Shown here piece by piece: positions 49,059-59,464 of a stretch of 64,000 nucleotides of DNA (the first letter of the stretch is position 1; each line of letters begins with the position of its first letter). A model generated the notes under the pieces. The model saw nothing but the letters and a program-made list of their open reading frames with translations, searched no databases and was not told the origin of the DNA. The position numbers were made by a program, and so were the translations under genes. This stretch comes from Brevundimonas guildfordensis (GTDB lineage Bacteria > Pseudomonadota > Alphaproteobacteria > Caulobacterales > Caulobacteraceae), in NCBI RefSeq assembly GCF_014836405.1, contig NZ_JACSQU010000003.1:248001-312000 (forward strand). The letters run 5' to 3'.

Positions 49059-49787
49059 TCAGCGCTGCGCCGGGCCGCAGACGGCGCGGAAGCCGGCGGC
49101 GGCGAAGCGCACCATATAGTCGCAGGCGCTGTCCAGATCCCCCGACCGGCACAGGCCGCCGGACAGCCGATCCAGACGCCCGGTCTCGCCGAGCGTCAGG
49201 GTCAGGGCGCCGGACAGGTTGTGGTAGGCCCAGTACAGGTCGGCCTCGTCCGCCTCGGGCAGGATGCGCTTGACCAGTTCCAGCAGGCGGCGGATCGCCG
49301 GGTCGAAATAGCGGGCCATGGTCTCGCCGCCGAAGGCCGGGTTGGCGTTGGTCTGGGCCACCAGGGCGGCGTAATGCTTCCAGCCAGGCCCGCCCTTCAG
49401 CGACCACTGGAACGGGGGGCGCAGGAAGGCCTCCAGCAGCCCCTCCAGCGTCATGGCGTCGCCCGCCGCCTCGGCGTAGCGGTCGACGGCGGCGACCCGC
49501 TCATTATTCCACACCTCAGCGCGGCGGTTGAAGACGGCGTCGAACAGCTCCTTCTTGGCCCCGAAATAATAATGGACCAGGGCGGTATCCACGCCGGCTT
49601 CGCGCGCCACCTCGCGGATGGTGACGCCATAGAAGCCATGCTTCGAAAACAGGTCCTCGGCCGCATTCATGATGGCGTCGCGGGTCTCGCCGACGGCGGA
49701 CGCCTTGGATTTCTTGGGCCGACCGCGCCGCGCCGGGGCGGCGGGCGAGGGGGGAATCTGGGGCGGCGGCAGGTCGCTCTTCGTCAT
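49059..49787 (-). CDS. TetR-family transcriptional regulator
   Basis: 242 residues. After a Pro-rich, basic leader (RRGRPKKSKAS) comes a TetR helix-turn-helix (about 35-82; AEDLFSKHGFYGVTIREVAR and AGVDTALVHYYFGAKKELFD) and an all-helical ligand domain. The gene is divergent from the TonB-dependent receptor with 177 bases between starts, so the receptor is the first candidate target. The ligand is unknown. Confidence 0.9.
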   Translation of the reverse strand: MTKSDLPPPQIPPSPAAPARRGRPKKSKASAVGETRDAIMNAAEDLFSKHGFYGVTIREVAREAGVDTALVHYYFGAKKELFDAVFNRRAEVWNNERVAAVDRYAEAAGDAMTLEGLLEAFLRPPFQWSLKGGPGWKHYAALVAQTNANPAFGGETMARYFDPAIRRLLELVKRILPEADEADLYWAYHNLSGALTLTLGETGRLDRLSGGLCRSGDLDSACDYMVRFAAAGFRAVCGPAQR

Positions 49788-49964
49788 GGACGGAAGCTAG
49801 TCGCGCTTTGGGGGTTAGTGCAACGGCGCCACAGGGAGGGCCTTTCCGTGACGCAAATCAGGCTTGGCCGTTTGACAGCCGGCCGAAACCCGGTCACCTA
49901 TGCTGAAAATCATTGAACGCTGAATAAAAGCGTCGATCGGGCCGGAAACAAGATTGGGATTGAA

Positions 49965-52175
49965 ATGAACAGACTCGTGAAAACCGCCCTGCTGGCGGGC
50001 GCCGCTTTTGGCGTAATGGCTTCCGCCGCTCAGGCGCAACAGGCTCCTGCCATGGAGGCGCAAGCCTCGACTGTCGACGACATCATCGTCAGCGCGCGCC
50101 GTCGTGATGAAGCGCTGAAGGACGTGCCGGTGTCGGTGTCGGCCATGAGCGCCGAACGCCTGGAGCAGACCGGCGCTTCGGACATCACCGCCCTGCAGCA
50201 GCAGACGCCCAACGCGACCGTCCAGGTGGCGCGCGGATCCAACTCGACCCTGATCTCCTTCATTCGCGGCATCGGCCAGCAGGACCCGCTGTGGGGCTTC
50301 GAGCCCGGCGTGGGCCTGTATGTCGACGACGTCTATGTGGCGCGTCCGCAGGGCGCCGTGCTGGACATCTTCGACATCGAGCGCATCGAGGTCCTGCGCG
50401 GGCCGCAGGGGTCGCTGTACGGCCGCAACACGGTCGGCGGCGCCATCAAATACGTCACGTCCCGTCTGGACCCTGACGCGCCGGAGCTGACGCTGCGCGG
50501 CGCCTACGGCAGCTACAACCAGATCGATCTGCTGGCCCAGGGCTCGATGCCGGTGACCGACAAGCTGCGCATTGGCGGCGCCGTCGCCAGCTACAACCGC
50601 GACGGCTACGGCGAGAACCTGAACACGGGCGCCGAGCACTACGACAAGGATGTCCTGGCCGGCCGCGTCAGCGTCGAGTTCCAGCCCACCGACAACACCT
50701 TCTTCCGCCTGGCCTATGACCGCGTTGAGGACCGCTCGAACCCGCGTCACGGTCACCGCGAACAGGCCGGGGTCGGCCCCGGCGCCGGCGTTCCGGGCAG
50801 CGTCTATGACACCTACGCCGGCCTGGGCGACCGCAACAAGGTCACCACCGAAGGCGTCTCGCTGACCGCGCAGGTCGACCTCAACGACGTCTGGACGGTC
50901 AAGTCGATCACCGCCTACCGCTCGGGCGACACCGACACCCTGATCGACTTCGACAACACGCCGGCGCCGACGCTGGACGTGCCGGCCATCTACGGCGACC
51001 ACCAGTTCACCCAGGAATTCCAGGCGCTGTTCAGCACCGACCGGATTCAGGGCGTGGCGGGCATCTTCTACCTGGACGGCACCGCCTCGGGCGCCTTCGA
51101 CACCATCGCTCAGAACTTCGGCATCGTCATCGGCACGGCCGGTTACGTGAAGACGACCAGCATCGCGCTGTTCACCGACATCAACCTGGACCTGACCGAT
51201 CGTCTGCACCTGGGCCTGGGCGCCCGCTATACCGTCGACGACAAGACCGGCCACGTCTTCCGCGCCAACTATCTGGGCGCGACCCGCAGCCCGCTGCTGG
51301 GCGGCACGGCGCGCGCCCCGATCCTGCTGCGCACCGATTACACGCGCTCGAACAGCTTCGACCAGTTCACGCCCAAGGCCTCGCTGTCGTACGACTTCTC
51401 GGACCGCATCACCGGCTACGCCTCCTACTCCAAGGGCTATAAGTCGGGGGGCTTCGACATGCGCGGCGACGCGATCCTGACGCCGAACACGGTCAACGGC
51501 TATCAGCCGGAAACGGTCGACTCGTATGAAATCGGCCTGAAGGGTTCGGCCTTCGACCGTCGCCTGAGCTTCGCCTCGGCGCTGTTCTACAACGAGTACC
51601 AGGACCAGCAGGTCACCACCCAGGTTCCGGCCGTGGGCGGCATCGCCAGCTTCGTCGACAACGTCGGCTCGTCCAAGTTCTACGGGGCTGAAGTCGAAGG
51701 CTCGCTGATCCTGACCGACAGCCTGACGGCCAACTTCGCGGTCGGTTACCTGGACTCCAAGTTCGAGCAGTTCCTGCGCTACAACCTGACCACCCAGCAG
51801 TACGAGGACATCTCCGACCTGGTCGTGCTGCAGAATGCGCCCAAGTGGACGGGCTACTTCGGCCTGACGTGGCTCGGCGAAGTGGCCGGCGGCTCGCTGG
51901 CGGTGACGCCTTCGGTCAGCTACCGCGACGACTACAGCCAGTTCGAGTTCCCCAACCCGGTGCTGGACCAGGAGGCCTTCGCCCTGGTGGACCTGTCGGT
52001 CGTGTGGACGGATCCCAGCAACAAGTGGACCGTCGGCCTGTACGGCAAGAACCTGACCGATGAGGAATACCGCGTCGGCGCCTACAACTTCGCGGGCGCG
52101 GCCTACAACGACTCCCTGATCGGCTACTACGGTCCGCCGCGCACTGTTACGGCGTCGCTGCAGTACAAGTTCTGA
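49965..52175 (+). CDS. TonB-dependent outer-membrane receptor
   Basis: 736 residues. Signal peptide 1-24 (GAAFGVMASAAQA), TonB-box-like VDDIIVSARRR, plug domain (DVPVSVSAMSAERLEQTG; EVLRGPQGSLYGRNTVGGAI) and a 22-strand barrel ending in the outer-membrane signature VTASLQYKF. The plug motif ending is of the broad receptor group for siderophores, sugars or aromatic compounds, so the cargo is open. Its neighbours are a divergent TetR gene and an MFS transporter in the same direction, which suggests one uptake route. A strong terminator follows. Confidence 0.93.
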   Translation: MNRLVKTALLAGAAFGVMASAAQAQQAPAMEAQASTVDDIIVSARRRDEALKDVPVSVSAMSAERLEQTGASDITALQQQTPNATVQVARGSNSTLISFIRGIGQQDPLWGFEPGVGLYVDDVYVARPQGAVLDIFDIERIEVLRGPQGSLYGRNTVGGAIKYVTSRLDPDAPELTLRGAYGSYNQIDLLAQGSMPVTDKLRIGGAVASYNRDGYGENLNTGAEHYDKDVLAGRVSVEFQPTDNTFFRLAYDRVEDRSNPRHGHREQAGVGPGAGVPGSVYDTYAGLGDRNKVTTEGVSLTAQVDLNDVWTVKSITAYRSGDTDTLIDFDNTPAPTLDVPAIYGDHQFTQEFQALFSTDRIQGVAGIFYLDGTASGAFDTIAQNFGIVIGTAGYVKTTSIALFTDINLDLTDRLHLGLGARYTVDDKTGHVFRANYLGATRSPLLGGTARAPILLRTDYTRSNSFDQFTPKASLSYDFSDRITGYASYSKGYKSGGFDMRGDAILTPNTVNGYQPETVDSYEIGLKGSAFDRRLSFASALFYNEYQDQQVTTQVPAVGGIASFVDNVGSSKFYGAEVEGSLILTDSLTANFAVGYLDSKFEQFLRYNLTTQQYEDISDLVVLQNAPKWTGYFGLTWLGEVAGGSLAVTPSVSYRDDYSQFEFPNPVLDQEAFALVDLSVVWTDPSNKWTVGLYGKNLTDEEYRVGAYNFAGAAYNDSLIGYYGPPRTVTASLQYKF

Positions 52176-52213
52176 TCGGGACCTTTCTCCTGAACGCCTG
52201 ATCATTTGATCGC

Positions 52214-52251
52214 GGGCGGCGGTTCGTCGGAGCCGCCGCCCTTCTTTTTTT
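52214..52251 (+). terminator. Intrinsic terminator of the TonB-receptor gene
   Basis: Nine-pair stem GGGCGGCGG / CCGCCGCCC followed by TTCTTTTTTT. It separates the receptor and the MFS gene into two transcripts or allows partial read-through. Confidence 0.9.
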
Positions 52252-52311
52252 CATGGCGCGGAGCGGCCAGGCCGTTACCGTCGCTGGACAGAAACCAGTC
52301 GGGGAACGTCC

Positions 52312-53685
52312 ATGAGTGAGATCGGGGCCGCCAAGGCCGAAGCAGCGGCGGTCGACGCCCGCGCCGCTTCGCCGGGCTATCGCTACTATGTGCTGGGGAT
52401 CCTGATCCTCATCTATATGCTGAACTTCCTGGACCGGCAGATCATCGGCATCCTGGCCGCGCCGCTGAAGGCGGAGTTCAACCTCAGCGACACTCAGTTC
52501 GGCCTGTTGGGCGGCCTGGCTTTCGCCCTGCTGTACTCGACCCTGGCCATCCCCATCGCCTGGCTGGCGGACCGCTTCAGCCGCGTCTGGATCATGACCG
52601 GCGCCCTGACCATCTGGTCGGGCTTCACTGCCCTGTGCGGCGTGGCGGGCGGGTTCGGTTCGCTGTTCCTGTGCCGGATGGGCGTGGGCATCGGCGAGGC
52701 GGGCGGGGTGGCCCCAGCCTATTCGCTGATCTCCGACTATTTCCCCAAGTCGCAGCGGGCGCGGGCCTTGGCGGCCTACGCCTTCGGCATTCCGCTGGGC
52801 ATGGCGGCGGGCACGCTCGTGGGCGGCCTGCTGGCGGCGACCTACGGCTGGCGCACCGCCTTCATCGTGGTGGGCGTTCTGGGCGTGCTGGTGGCGCCGG
52901 TGCTGCGCCTGACGGTCAAGGACCCCAAGCGCGGCGGCCTGGATATGGAGCCGTCGGCGCCTGTCGCGGCGCCGGTCGAGGCGCCCAAGGCGCCGCCCTT
53001 CATGCAGGTGGTGCGCACCCTGGCGCCCAAGCCCAGCTTCTGGCTGCTGTCGTTCGGGGCGGCCGCGTCTTCGGTGTGCGGCTACGGCGTCGCCGCCTGG
53101 CTGCCCAGCTTCTTCATGCGCAGCTTCGGCCTGAGCCTGTCTCAGACCGCCTGGTACTATTCAGCCATTGTCCTGGTCGGCGGGGTGGCGGGCATCTGGC
53201 TGGGCGGGTCGATGGCCGACCGCCTGGGCAAGAAGTCCAAGTCGGCCTATCCGCTGACGCCGGCGATCGCCTTCCTGATCTCGGTGCCTTGTTTCATCCT
53301 GGCGATGAACTCGGGCGCGGTGGTGGGCGCCGTCATGCCGGGCTCGGACCCCAACGGCTTCGCCTCCCTGGCCCTGGCCTTCGCGATCTTCCTGATCCCC
53401 ACGGGGCTGAACCTGGTGTGGCTGGGGCCGATCACGGCGGCGGTGCAGCATCTGGGCGGGCCGACCATGCGGACCACGGCCTCAGCCCTGTTCCTGCTGA
53501 TCAACAACCTGCTGGGGATCGCCGTCGGCATCTATTATTTCGGCTGGATGAGCGACCTGCTGCGCCCGGCCTTCGGCGAGGAGAGCCTGCGTTGGGCGAT
53601 CTACACGGGCATGGGCTTCTATCTGCTGTCCTCGGCCCTGTTCATCTGCGCCTCTCGGACGCTGAAGAAGGACTGGGTCGACTGA
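52312..53685 (+). CDS. MFS transporter, Spinster-like
   Basis: 457 residues, 12 membrane helices. N-terminal half: MLNFLDRQIIGILAAPLKAE and LADRFSRVWIMTGAL (the MFS loop motif A is DRFSRVW). GEAGGVAPAYSLISDYFP is typical of the Spinster-like branch used for organic acids and aromatics in proteobacteria. A ribosome site GGGGAA precedes the ATG. It may import a substrate released by the TonB-receptor route. Substrate unknown. Confidence 0.88.
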   Translation: MSEIGAAKAEAAAVDARAASPGYRYYVLGILILIYMLNFLDRQIIGILAAPLKAEFNLSDTQFGLLGGLAFALLYSTLAIPIAWLADRFSRVWIMTGALTIWSGFTALCGVAGGFGSLFLCRMGVGIGEAGGVAPAYSLISDYFPKSQRARALAAYAFGIPLGMAAGTLVGGLLAATYGWRTAFIVVGVLGVLVAPVLRLTVKDPKRGGLDMEPSAPVAAPVEAPKAPPFMQVVRTLAPKPSFWLLSFGAAASSVCGYGVAAWLPSFFMRSFGLSLSQTAWYYSAIVLVGGVAGIWLGGSMADRLGKKSKSAYPLTPAIAFLISVPCFILAMNSGAVVGAVMPGSDPNGFASLALAFAIFLIPTGLNLVWLGPITAAVQHLGGPTMRTTASALFLLINNLLGIAVGIYYFGWMSDLLRPAFGEESLRWAIYTGMGFYLLSSALFICASRTLKKDWVD

Positions 53686-53703
53686 CGACCTGAAAAACAG
53701 TCT

Positions 53704-53732
53704 GGGCGGCGGCGCGCGCAGGTCCGCCGCCC
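53704..53732 (+). terminator. GC hairpin after the MFS gene
   Basis: GGGCGGCGG / CCGCCGCCC stem, 11-base loop, 18 bases after the stop. The next bases are not a T run, so termination is doubtful. Confidence 0.35.
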
Positions 53733-53773
53733 GGCATTAGAAAATCCTTGTGAGGCCATAAACAGACAGGCGG

Positions 53774-53803
53774 TTGCGCTGGCGAAGGCGCGACGCCTAT
53801 AAG
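53774..53803 (+). promoter_or_regulatory. Candidate sucCD promoter
   Basis: TTGCGC (53774-53779) and TATAAG (53798-53803), 18-base spacer, 47 bases before the sucC ATG. Good TATA-like -10, moderate -35; start inferred. Confidence 0.5.
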
Positions 53804-53850
53804 CGCGGCCAAAGTTTCCACAAACCTCCCTAAAACGGCGCGGATCAGAC

Positions 53851-55041
<1,191 letters not shown>

Positions 55042-55097
55042 GGCTCGGCCTTAACGACGACCGCCTCGCAGACACACAGATTTCAGAGCACAGACAA

Positions 55098-56000
55098 ATG
55101 TCCATCCTCGTTAACAAGAACACCAAGATCCTGGTCCAGGGCCTGACCGGCAAGACCGGCAGCTTCCACACCGAACAGGCCTTGGCCTACTACGGCACGC
55201 AAATGGTCGGCGGCATCCACCCGGCCAAGGGCGGCCAGACCTGGACCGGTTCGCACGGCGAAAGCCTGCCGATCTTCGCCTCGGTCGCCGAAGGCAAGGA
55301 GCGCACCGGCGCCGACGCCTCGGTGATCTACGTCCCGCCGGCAGGCGCGGCCGACGCGATCATCGAAGCCATTGAAGCCGAGATCCCCTTCATCACCTGC
55401 ATCACCGAAGGCATTCCGGTGCAGGACATGGTGCGCGTCAAGGCGCGCCTGGATCGCTCCAACTCGCGCCTGCTGGGCCCGAACTGCCCCGGCGTCCTGA
55501 CGCCTGAAGAGTGCAAGATCGGCATCATGCCGGGCTCGATCTTCAAGAAGGGCAACGTCGGCATCGTCTCGCGCTCGGGCACGCTGACCTATGAAGCGGT
55601 GTTCCAGACCACCAACGAAGGCCTGGGCCAGACCACGGCCGTCGGCATCGGCGGCGACCCGGTCAAGGGCACCGAGTTCATCGACATCCTGGAAATGTTC
55701 CTGGCTGACGATGCGACCGAGTCCATCATCATGATCGGTGAAATCGGCGGCTCGGCCGAAGAAGACGCCGCCCAGTTCCTGATCGACGAAGCCAAGAAGG
55801 GCCGCAAGAAGCCGATGGCCGGCTTCATCGCGGGCCGCACCGCGCCGAAGGGCCGCACCATGGGCCACGCCGGCGCTGTCGTCTCGGGCGGCAAGGGCGA
55901 TGCGGAATCCAAGATCGCCGCGATGGAGGCTGCGGGCATCCGCGTCTCGCCGTCGCCGGCGCGTCTGGGCACCACTCTGGTGGAAGTGCTGAAGGGCTAA
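55098..56000 (+). CDS. sucD: Succinyl-CoA synthetase alpha subunit
   Basis: 300 residues. CoA-binding Rossmann domain ([17 protein letters not shown]) and ligase domain with the phosphorylated histidine at about 257 in [27 protein letters not shown] is intact. Second gene of sucCD. A cluster of dispersed hairpins and two terminators separate it from sucA. Confidence 0.98.
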   Translation: MSILVNKNTKILVQGLTGKTGSFHTEQALAYYGTQMVGGIHPAKGGQTWTGSHGESLPIFASVAEGKERTGADASVIYVPPAGAADAIIEAIEAEIPFITCITEGIPVQDMVRVKARLDRSNSRLLGPNCPGVLTPEECKIGIMPGSIFKKGNVGIVSRSGTLTYEAVFQTTNEGLGQTTAVGIGGDPVKGTEFIDILEMFLADDATESIIMIGEIGGSAEEDAAQFLIDEAKKGRKKPMAGFIAGRTAPKGRTMGHAGAVVSGGKGDAESKIAAMEAAGIRVSPSPARLGTTLVEVLKG

Positions 56001-56029
56001 AGCCCTTCCGCAGCGCACGCTGCGCGTGC

Positions 56030-56127
56030 GGGCGCTATCGCTCGCCGCGCGGCGGCTCGCTGCTTCAGCGCCTTTTTGAGGGGCGCGACGCTATGTTCGC
56101 GACGCGGTCGCTCGCTGCTTGAGCGCC
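56030..56127. repeat. Two dispersed hairpins after sucD
   Basis: 56030-56072 reads GGGCGCTATCGCTCGCCGCG and continues to GGCTCGCTGCTTCAGCGCC; 56088-56127 holds GCGACGCGGTCGCTCGCTGC and ends TTGAGCGCC. Same family as 5500, 22680, 44256 and 44294. This and the terminators fill most of the 397-base gap between sucD and sucA. Confidence 0.65.
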
Positions 56128-56188
56128 GGATTCACTTGAGGGTGGGTTTGGCGCTGAGCGGCGGCGGATTGGACTAAAGTCTAGCCGA

Positions 56189-56210
56189 TCCCCGTTTCGG
56201 GGACGTTTTT
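56189..56210 (+). terminator. First of two hairpin-plus-T-run signals upstream of sucA
   Basis: TCCCCG / CGGGGA stem, 3-base loop, then CGTTTTT. Short but stable; it lies about 190 bases after sucD and 21 bases before the second, stronger hairpin. Confidence 0.65.
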
Positions 56211-56230
56211 CGCGCCGTGTGACCTTTTGT

Positions 56231-56262
56231 AACGCCTCCGGAATCATCCGGAGGCGTTTTTT
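56231..56262 (+). terminator. Strong intrinsic terminator between sucCD and sucAB
   Basis: Twelve-pair stem AACGCCTCCGGA / TCCGGAGGCGTT, loop ATCA, then a run of six T. It ends 136 bases before the sucA ATG. It either ends sucCD or acts in the sucA leader. Confidence 0.92.
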
Positions 56263-56397
56263 CTTGCAGATTCGACCAAATTCCACCCGCTCCGCCTCCC
56301 TTCGGTCATGACCGGTAAGGAAACAGGGCCTATATGAACGGCGCTGCTCTCCGCGCGGCTGTGCGCGGGCGGTTGTAAAGGGACGATTGAAAGAAAA

Positions 56398-59300
56398 ATG
56401 GCGGACGATGCGGGTCGGCTGAACCAGGTCTTTGCCGAGACCTCCTTCCTCTATGGCGCGAACGCGGCCTTCATTGAGGACCTGCACGAAAAATGGGCCT
56501 CGGACCCCGGCTCGGTGTCGGGGGAGTGGCGCGCCTTCTTCGATCAGCTGAAGGATAACGCCGAGCTGGTGAAGCAGTCGGCCGCCGCCGGCTCCTGGGG
56601 CCGTTCGGGCGCGACCGAGCCGACCGAAGAGACCGCCGTGTTCGACGGCCGCTGGCCCGCGCCCAAGGTCGATCCCAAGGCCGCCGGCAAGCCCGGCGCC
56701 CGCCCGGCTGCTCCGGCCGAGGCCGGGGTGTCGGCCGCTGACGTTCGCGCCGCCGCCCATGACTCCATCCGCGCCCTGATGCTGATCCGCTCGTACCGTG
56801 TGAACGGACACCTGCAGGCCAACCTGGATCCGCTGGGAATCGAGCCGCCGGTTCAGAACCCCGAGCTGACGCCCGAATTCTATGGCTTCACCGAAGCCGA
56901 CATGGACCGTCCGATCTTCCTCGACGGCGTGCTGGGTCTGGAGACCGGCTCGCTGCGCCAGGTGATCGAGCTGCTGCGCCGCACCTATTGCGGCAGTATC
57001 GGCGTGCAGTTCATGCACATCGCCGAGCCGGAAGAAAAAGCCTGGCTGCAACAGCGCATCGAGGGCCCGGACAAGTTCGAGCAGAACGCCTTCACCAAGG
57101 AAGGCAAGCTGGCCATCTTCAAGAAGCTGGCCGAGGCCGAGGGCTTCGAGCGCTTCCTGCACAAGCGCTTCCCCGGCACCAAGCGCTTCGGCCTGGACGG
57201 CGGCGAGGCCATGGTTCCGGCGCTGGAGCAGGTGATCAAGCGCGGCGGCGCCCTGGGCGTTGACGAAATCGTTCTGGGCATGGCCCACCGCGGCCGCCTG
57301 AACGTCCTGGCCGCCGTCATGGGCAAGCCCTACAAGGCCATCTTCCACGAGTTCCAGGGCGGCTCGTCCGTCCCCTCGGACATCGAAGGCTCGGGCGACG
57401 TCAAATACCACATGGGCGCCTCGTCGGACCGTGAGTTCGACGGCCACAGCGTCCACCTGTCGCTGACCGCCAACCCCTCGCACCTGGAAATCGTGAACCC
57501 GGTCGTCCTGGGCAAGTCGCGCGCCAAGCAGGCGTTCGACATCCGCGAAGCCGAGGTCAACGCCGGCAAGCCGGACGTCGAATGGGTGCTGGACCGCTCC
57601 AAGGTCGCGCCGCTGCTGATCCACGGCGACGCCGCCTTCGCCGGTCAGGGCGTGGTGGCTGAGTGCTTCGCCCTGATGGGGCTGAAGGGCTACCGCACCG
57701 GCGGCACGCTGCACTTCGTCATCAACAACCAGATCGGCTTCACCACGGCGCCGCGCAACTCGCGCTCGTCGCCCTATCCGTCGGATGTCGCCCTGATGGT
57801 TCAGGCGCCGATCTTCCACGTCAACGGCGATGACCCCGAAGCGGTCGTCTTCGCCGCCAAGGTGGCCACGGAATACCGCCAGAAGTTCCACAAGGACGTG
57901 GTGGTGGACATGTTCTGCTACCGCCGCTTCGGCCACAACGAAGGCGACGACCCGACCTTCACCCAGCCGCTGATGTACGCCAAGATCAAGAACCAGCCCT
58001 CGACGCTGGAGATCTACGCCAAGCGTCTGGTCGGCGAGGGCGTCATCACCCAGGCCGAGGTCGACGCCGAGATCGCTCGCTTCGAGGCCTACCTCGACGC
58101 CGAGTTCGAAGCCGGCAAGACGTTCGAAGCCAAGAAGGCCGACTGGCTGGACGGCGAGTGGAAGGGCCTGGGCGCCGAGAAGACCGATGACGCCGCGCAG
58201 CGCGGCGACACCGCCGTCGTGACCGCCAAGCTCAAGGACTTCGGCCATCGCCTGACGACGATCCCGAACAGCGTCGACGTGCACAAGACGCTGAAGCGCG
58301 TCATCGACGCCCGTCGCGACGCCGTGTCGAGCGGCGAGAACATCGACTGGGCCACGGCCGAAAGCCTGGCCTTCGCCAGCCTGCTGGACGAAGGCTACAA
58401 CATCCGCCTGTCGGGCCAGGACTCGGTCCGCGGCACCTTCTCGCAGCGTCACTCGGGCATCACCGACCAGACGACCGAGCAGCGCTACTTCCCGCTGAAC
58501 AACCTGCGCGACGGCCAGGCCCATTTTGAGGTCATCGACTCGGCCCTGTCGGAAGAGGCGGTGCTGGGCTTCGAGTACGGCTATTCGCTGGCCGATCCGA
58601 ACACCCTGACCATGTGGGAAGGCCAGTTCGGCGACTTCGTGAACGGCGCCCAGGTGGTGATCGACCAGTTCATCTCGTCGGGCGAGCGCAAGTGGCTGCG
58701 CATGAGCGGTCTCGTGATGCTTCTGCCGCACGGCTATGAAGGTCAGGGCCCCGAGCACTCCTCGGCGCGCCTGGAGCGCTTCCTGCAGCAGTGCGCCGAG
58801 AACAACATGCAGGTCGCCAACTGCACGACGCCGGCCAACTACTTCCACATCCTGCGCCGCCAGCTGCACCGCTCGTACCGCAAGCCGTTGATCCTGATGA
58901 CGCCCAAGTCGCTGCTGCGTCACAAGAAGGCGGTCTCGACCCTGGCCGACATGGCCGAGGGCAGCTCCTTCCACCGCGTGCTGCGCGACGACGCCCAGCT
59001 GCGTCCGGACGTGGCGGGCGTGACGCTGAAGGCCGACAAGGACATCCGCAAGGTCATCGTCTGCTCGGGCAAGGTCTATTACGACCTGCTGGACGCGCGC
59101 GAGAAGGCGGGCGTCAACGACATCTACATCCTGCGTCTGGAACAGTTCTATCCGTGGCCGATCAAGTCGATCTCGGCGGAACTGGCGCGCTTCCCCAACG
59201 CCGATCTGGTCTGGTGCCAGGAAGAGCCCAAGAACATGGGCGGCTGGACCTTCGTCGATCCGTGGATCGAGCTGACGCTCGAGAAGATGGACGTGAAGGC

Positions 59301-59409
59301 CAAGCGCGCGCGCTACGTCGGTCGTCCGGCTTCGGCCTCGACCGCTGCGGGCCTGATGAGCCGACACCTGAAGGAACTCGAGACCTTCCTCGCCGAGGCC
59401 ATGGCCTGA
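56398..59409 (+). CDS. sucA: 2-Oxoglutarate dehydrogenase E1 component
   Basis: 1003 residues, thiamine-diphosphate enzyme that decarboxylates 2-oxoglutarate and passes the succinyl group to E2. N-terminal AFIEDLHEKWASDPGSVSGE, Ala/Pro linker to about 115, then the catalytic domain: GMAHRGRLNVLAAVMGKP, GDAAFAGQGVVAE (cofactor site) and FINNQIGFTT-type segment, RRFGHNEGDDPTFTQP, and LPHGYEGQGPEHSSARLERF. Length is usual. The ATG at 56398 has a poor ribosome site (AGGGACGATTGAAAGAAAA). sucB follows after 55 bases. Confidence 0.98.
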   Translation: MADDAGRLNQVFAETSFLYGANAAFIEDLHEKWASDPGSVSGEWRAFFDQLKDNAELVKQSAAAGSWGRSGATEPTEETAVFDGRWPAPKVDPKAAGKPGARPAAPAEAGVSAADVRAAAHDSIRALMLIRSYRVNGHLQANLDPLGIEPPVQNPELTPEFYGFTEADMDRPIFLDGVLGLETGSLRQVIELLRRTYCGSIGVQFMHIAEPEEKAWLQQRIEGPDKFEQNAFTKEGKLAIFKKLAEAEGFERFLHKRFPGTKRFGLDGGEAMVPALEQVIKRGGALGVDEIVLGMAHRGRLNVLAAVMGKPYKAIFHEFQGGSSVPSDIEGSGDVKYHMGASSDREFDGHSVHLSLTANPSHLEIVNPVVLGKSRAKQAFDIREAEVNAGKPDVEWVLDRSKVAPLLIHGDAAFAGQGVVAECFALMGLKGYRTGGTLHFVINNQIGFTTAPRNSRSSPYPSDVALMVQAPIFHVNGDDPEAVVFAAKVATEYRQKFHKDVVVDMFCYRRFGHNEGDDPTFTQPLMYAKIKNQPSTLEIYAKRLVGEGVITQAEVDAEIARFEAYLDAEFEAGKTFEAKKADWLDGEWKGLGAEKTDDAAQRGDTAVVTAKLKDFGHRLTTIPNSVDVHKTLKRVIDARRDAVSSGENIDWATAESLAFASLLDEGYNIRLSGQDSVRGTFSQRHSGITDQTTEQRYFPLNNLRDGQAHFEVIDSALSEEAVLGFEYGYSLADPNTLTMWEGQFGDFVNGAQVVIDQFISSGERKWLRMSGLVMLLPHGYEGQGPEHSSARLERFLQQCAENNMQVANCTTPANYFHILRRQLHRSYRKPLILMTPKSLLRHKKAVSTLADMAEGSSFHRVLRDDAQLRPDVAGVTLKADKDIRKVIVCSGKVYYDLLDAREKAGVNDIYILRLEQFYPWPIKSISAELARFPNADLVWCQEEPKNMGGWTFVDPWIELTLEKMDVKAKRARYVGRPASASTAAGLMSRHLKELETFLAEAMA

Positions 59410-59464
59410 CCGCCGCGCCTGACCTAAGAAACAAGTAAAGTTCAGACACGAAAAGACACTGAAG

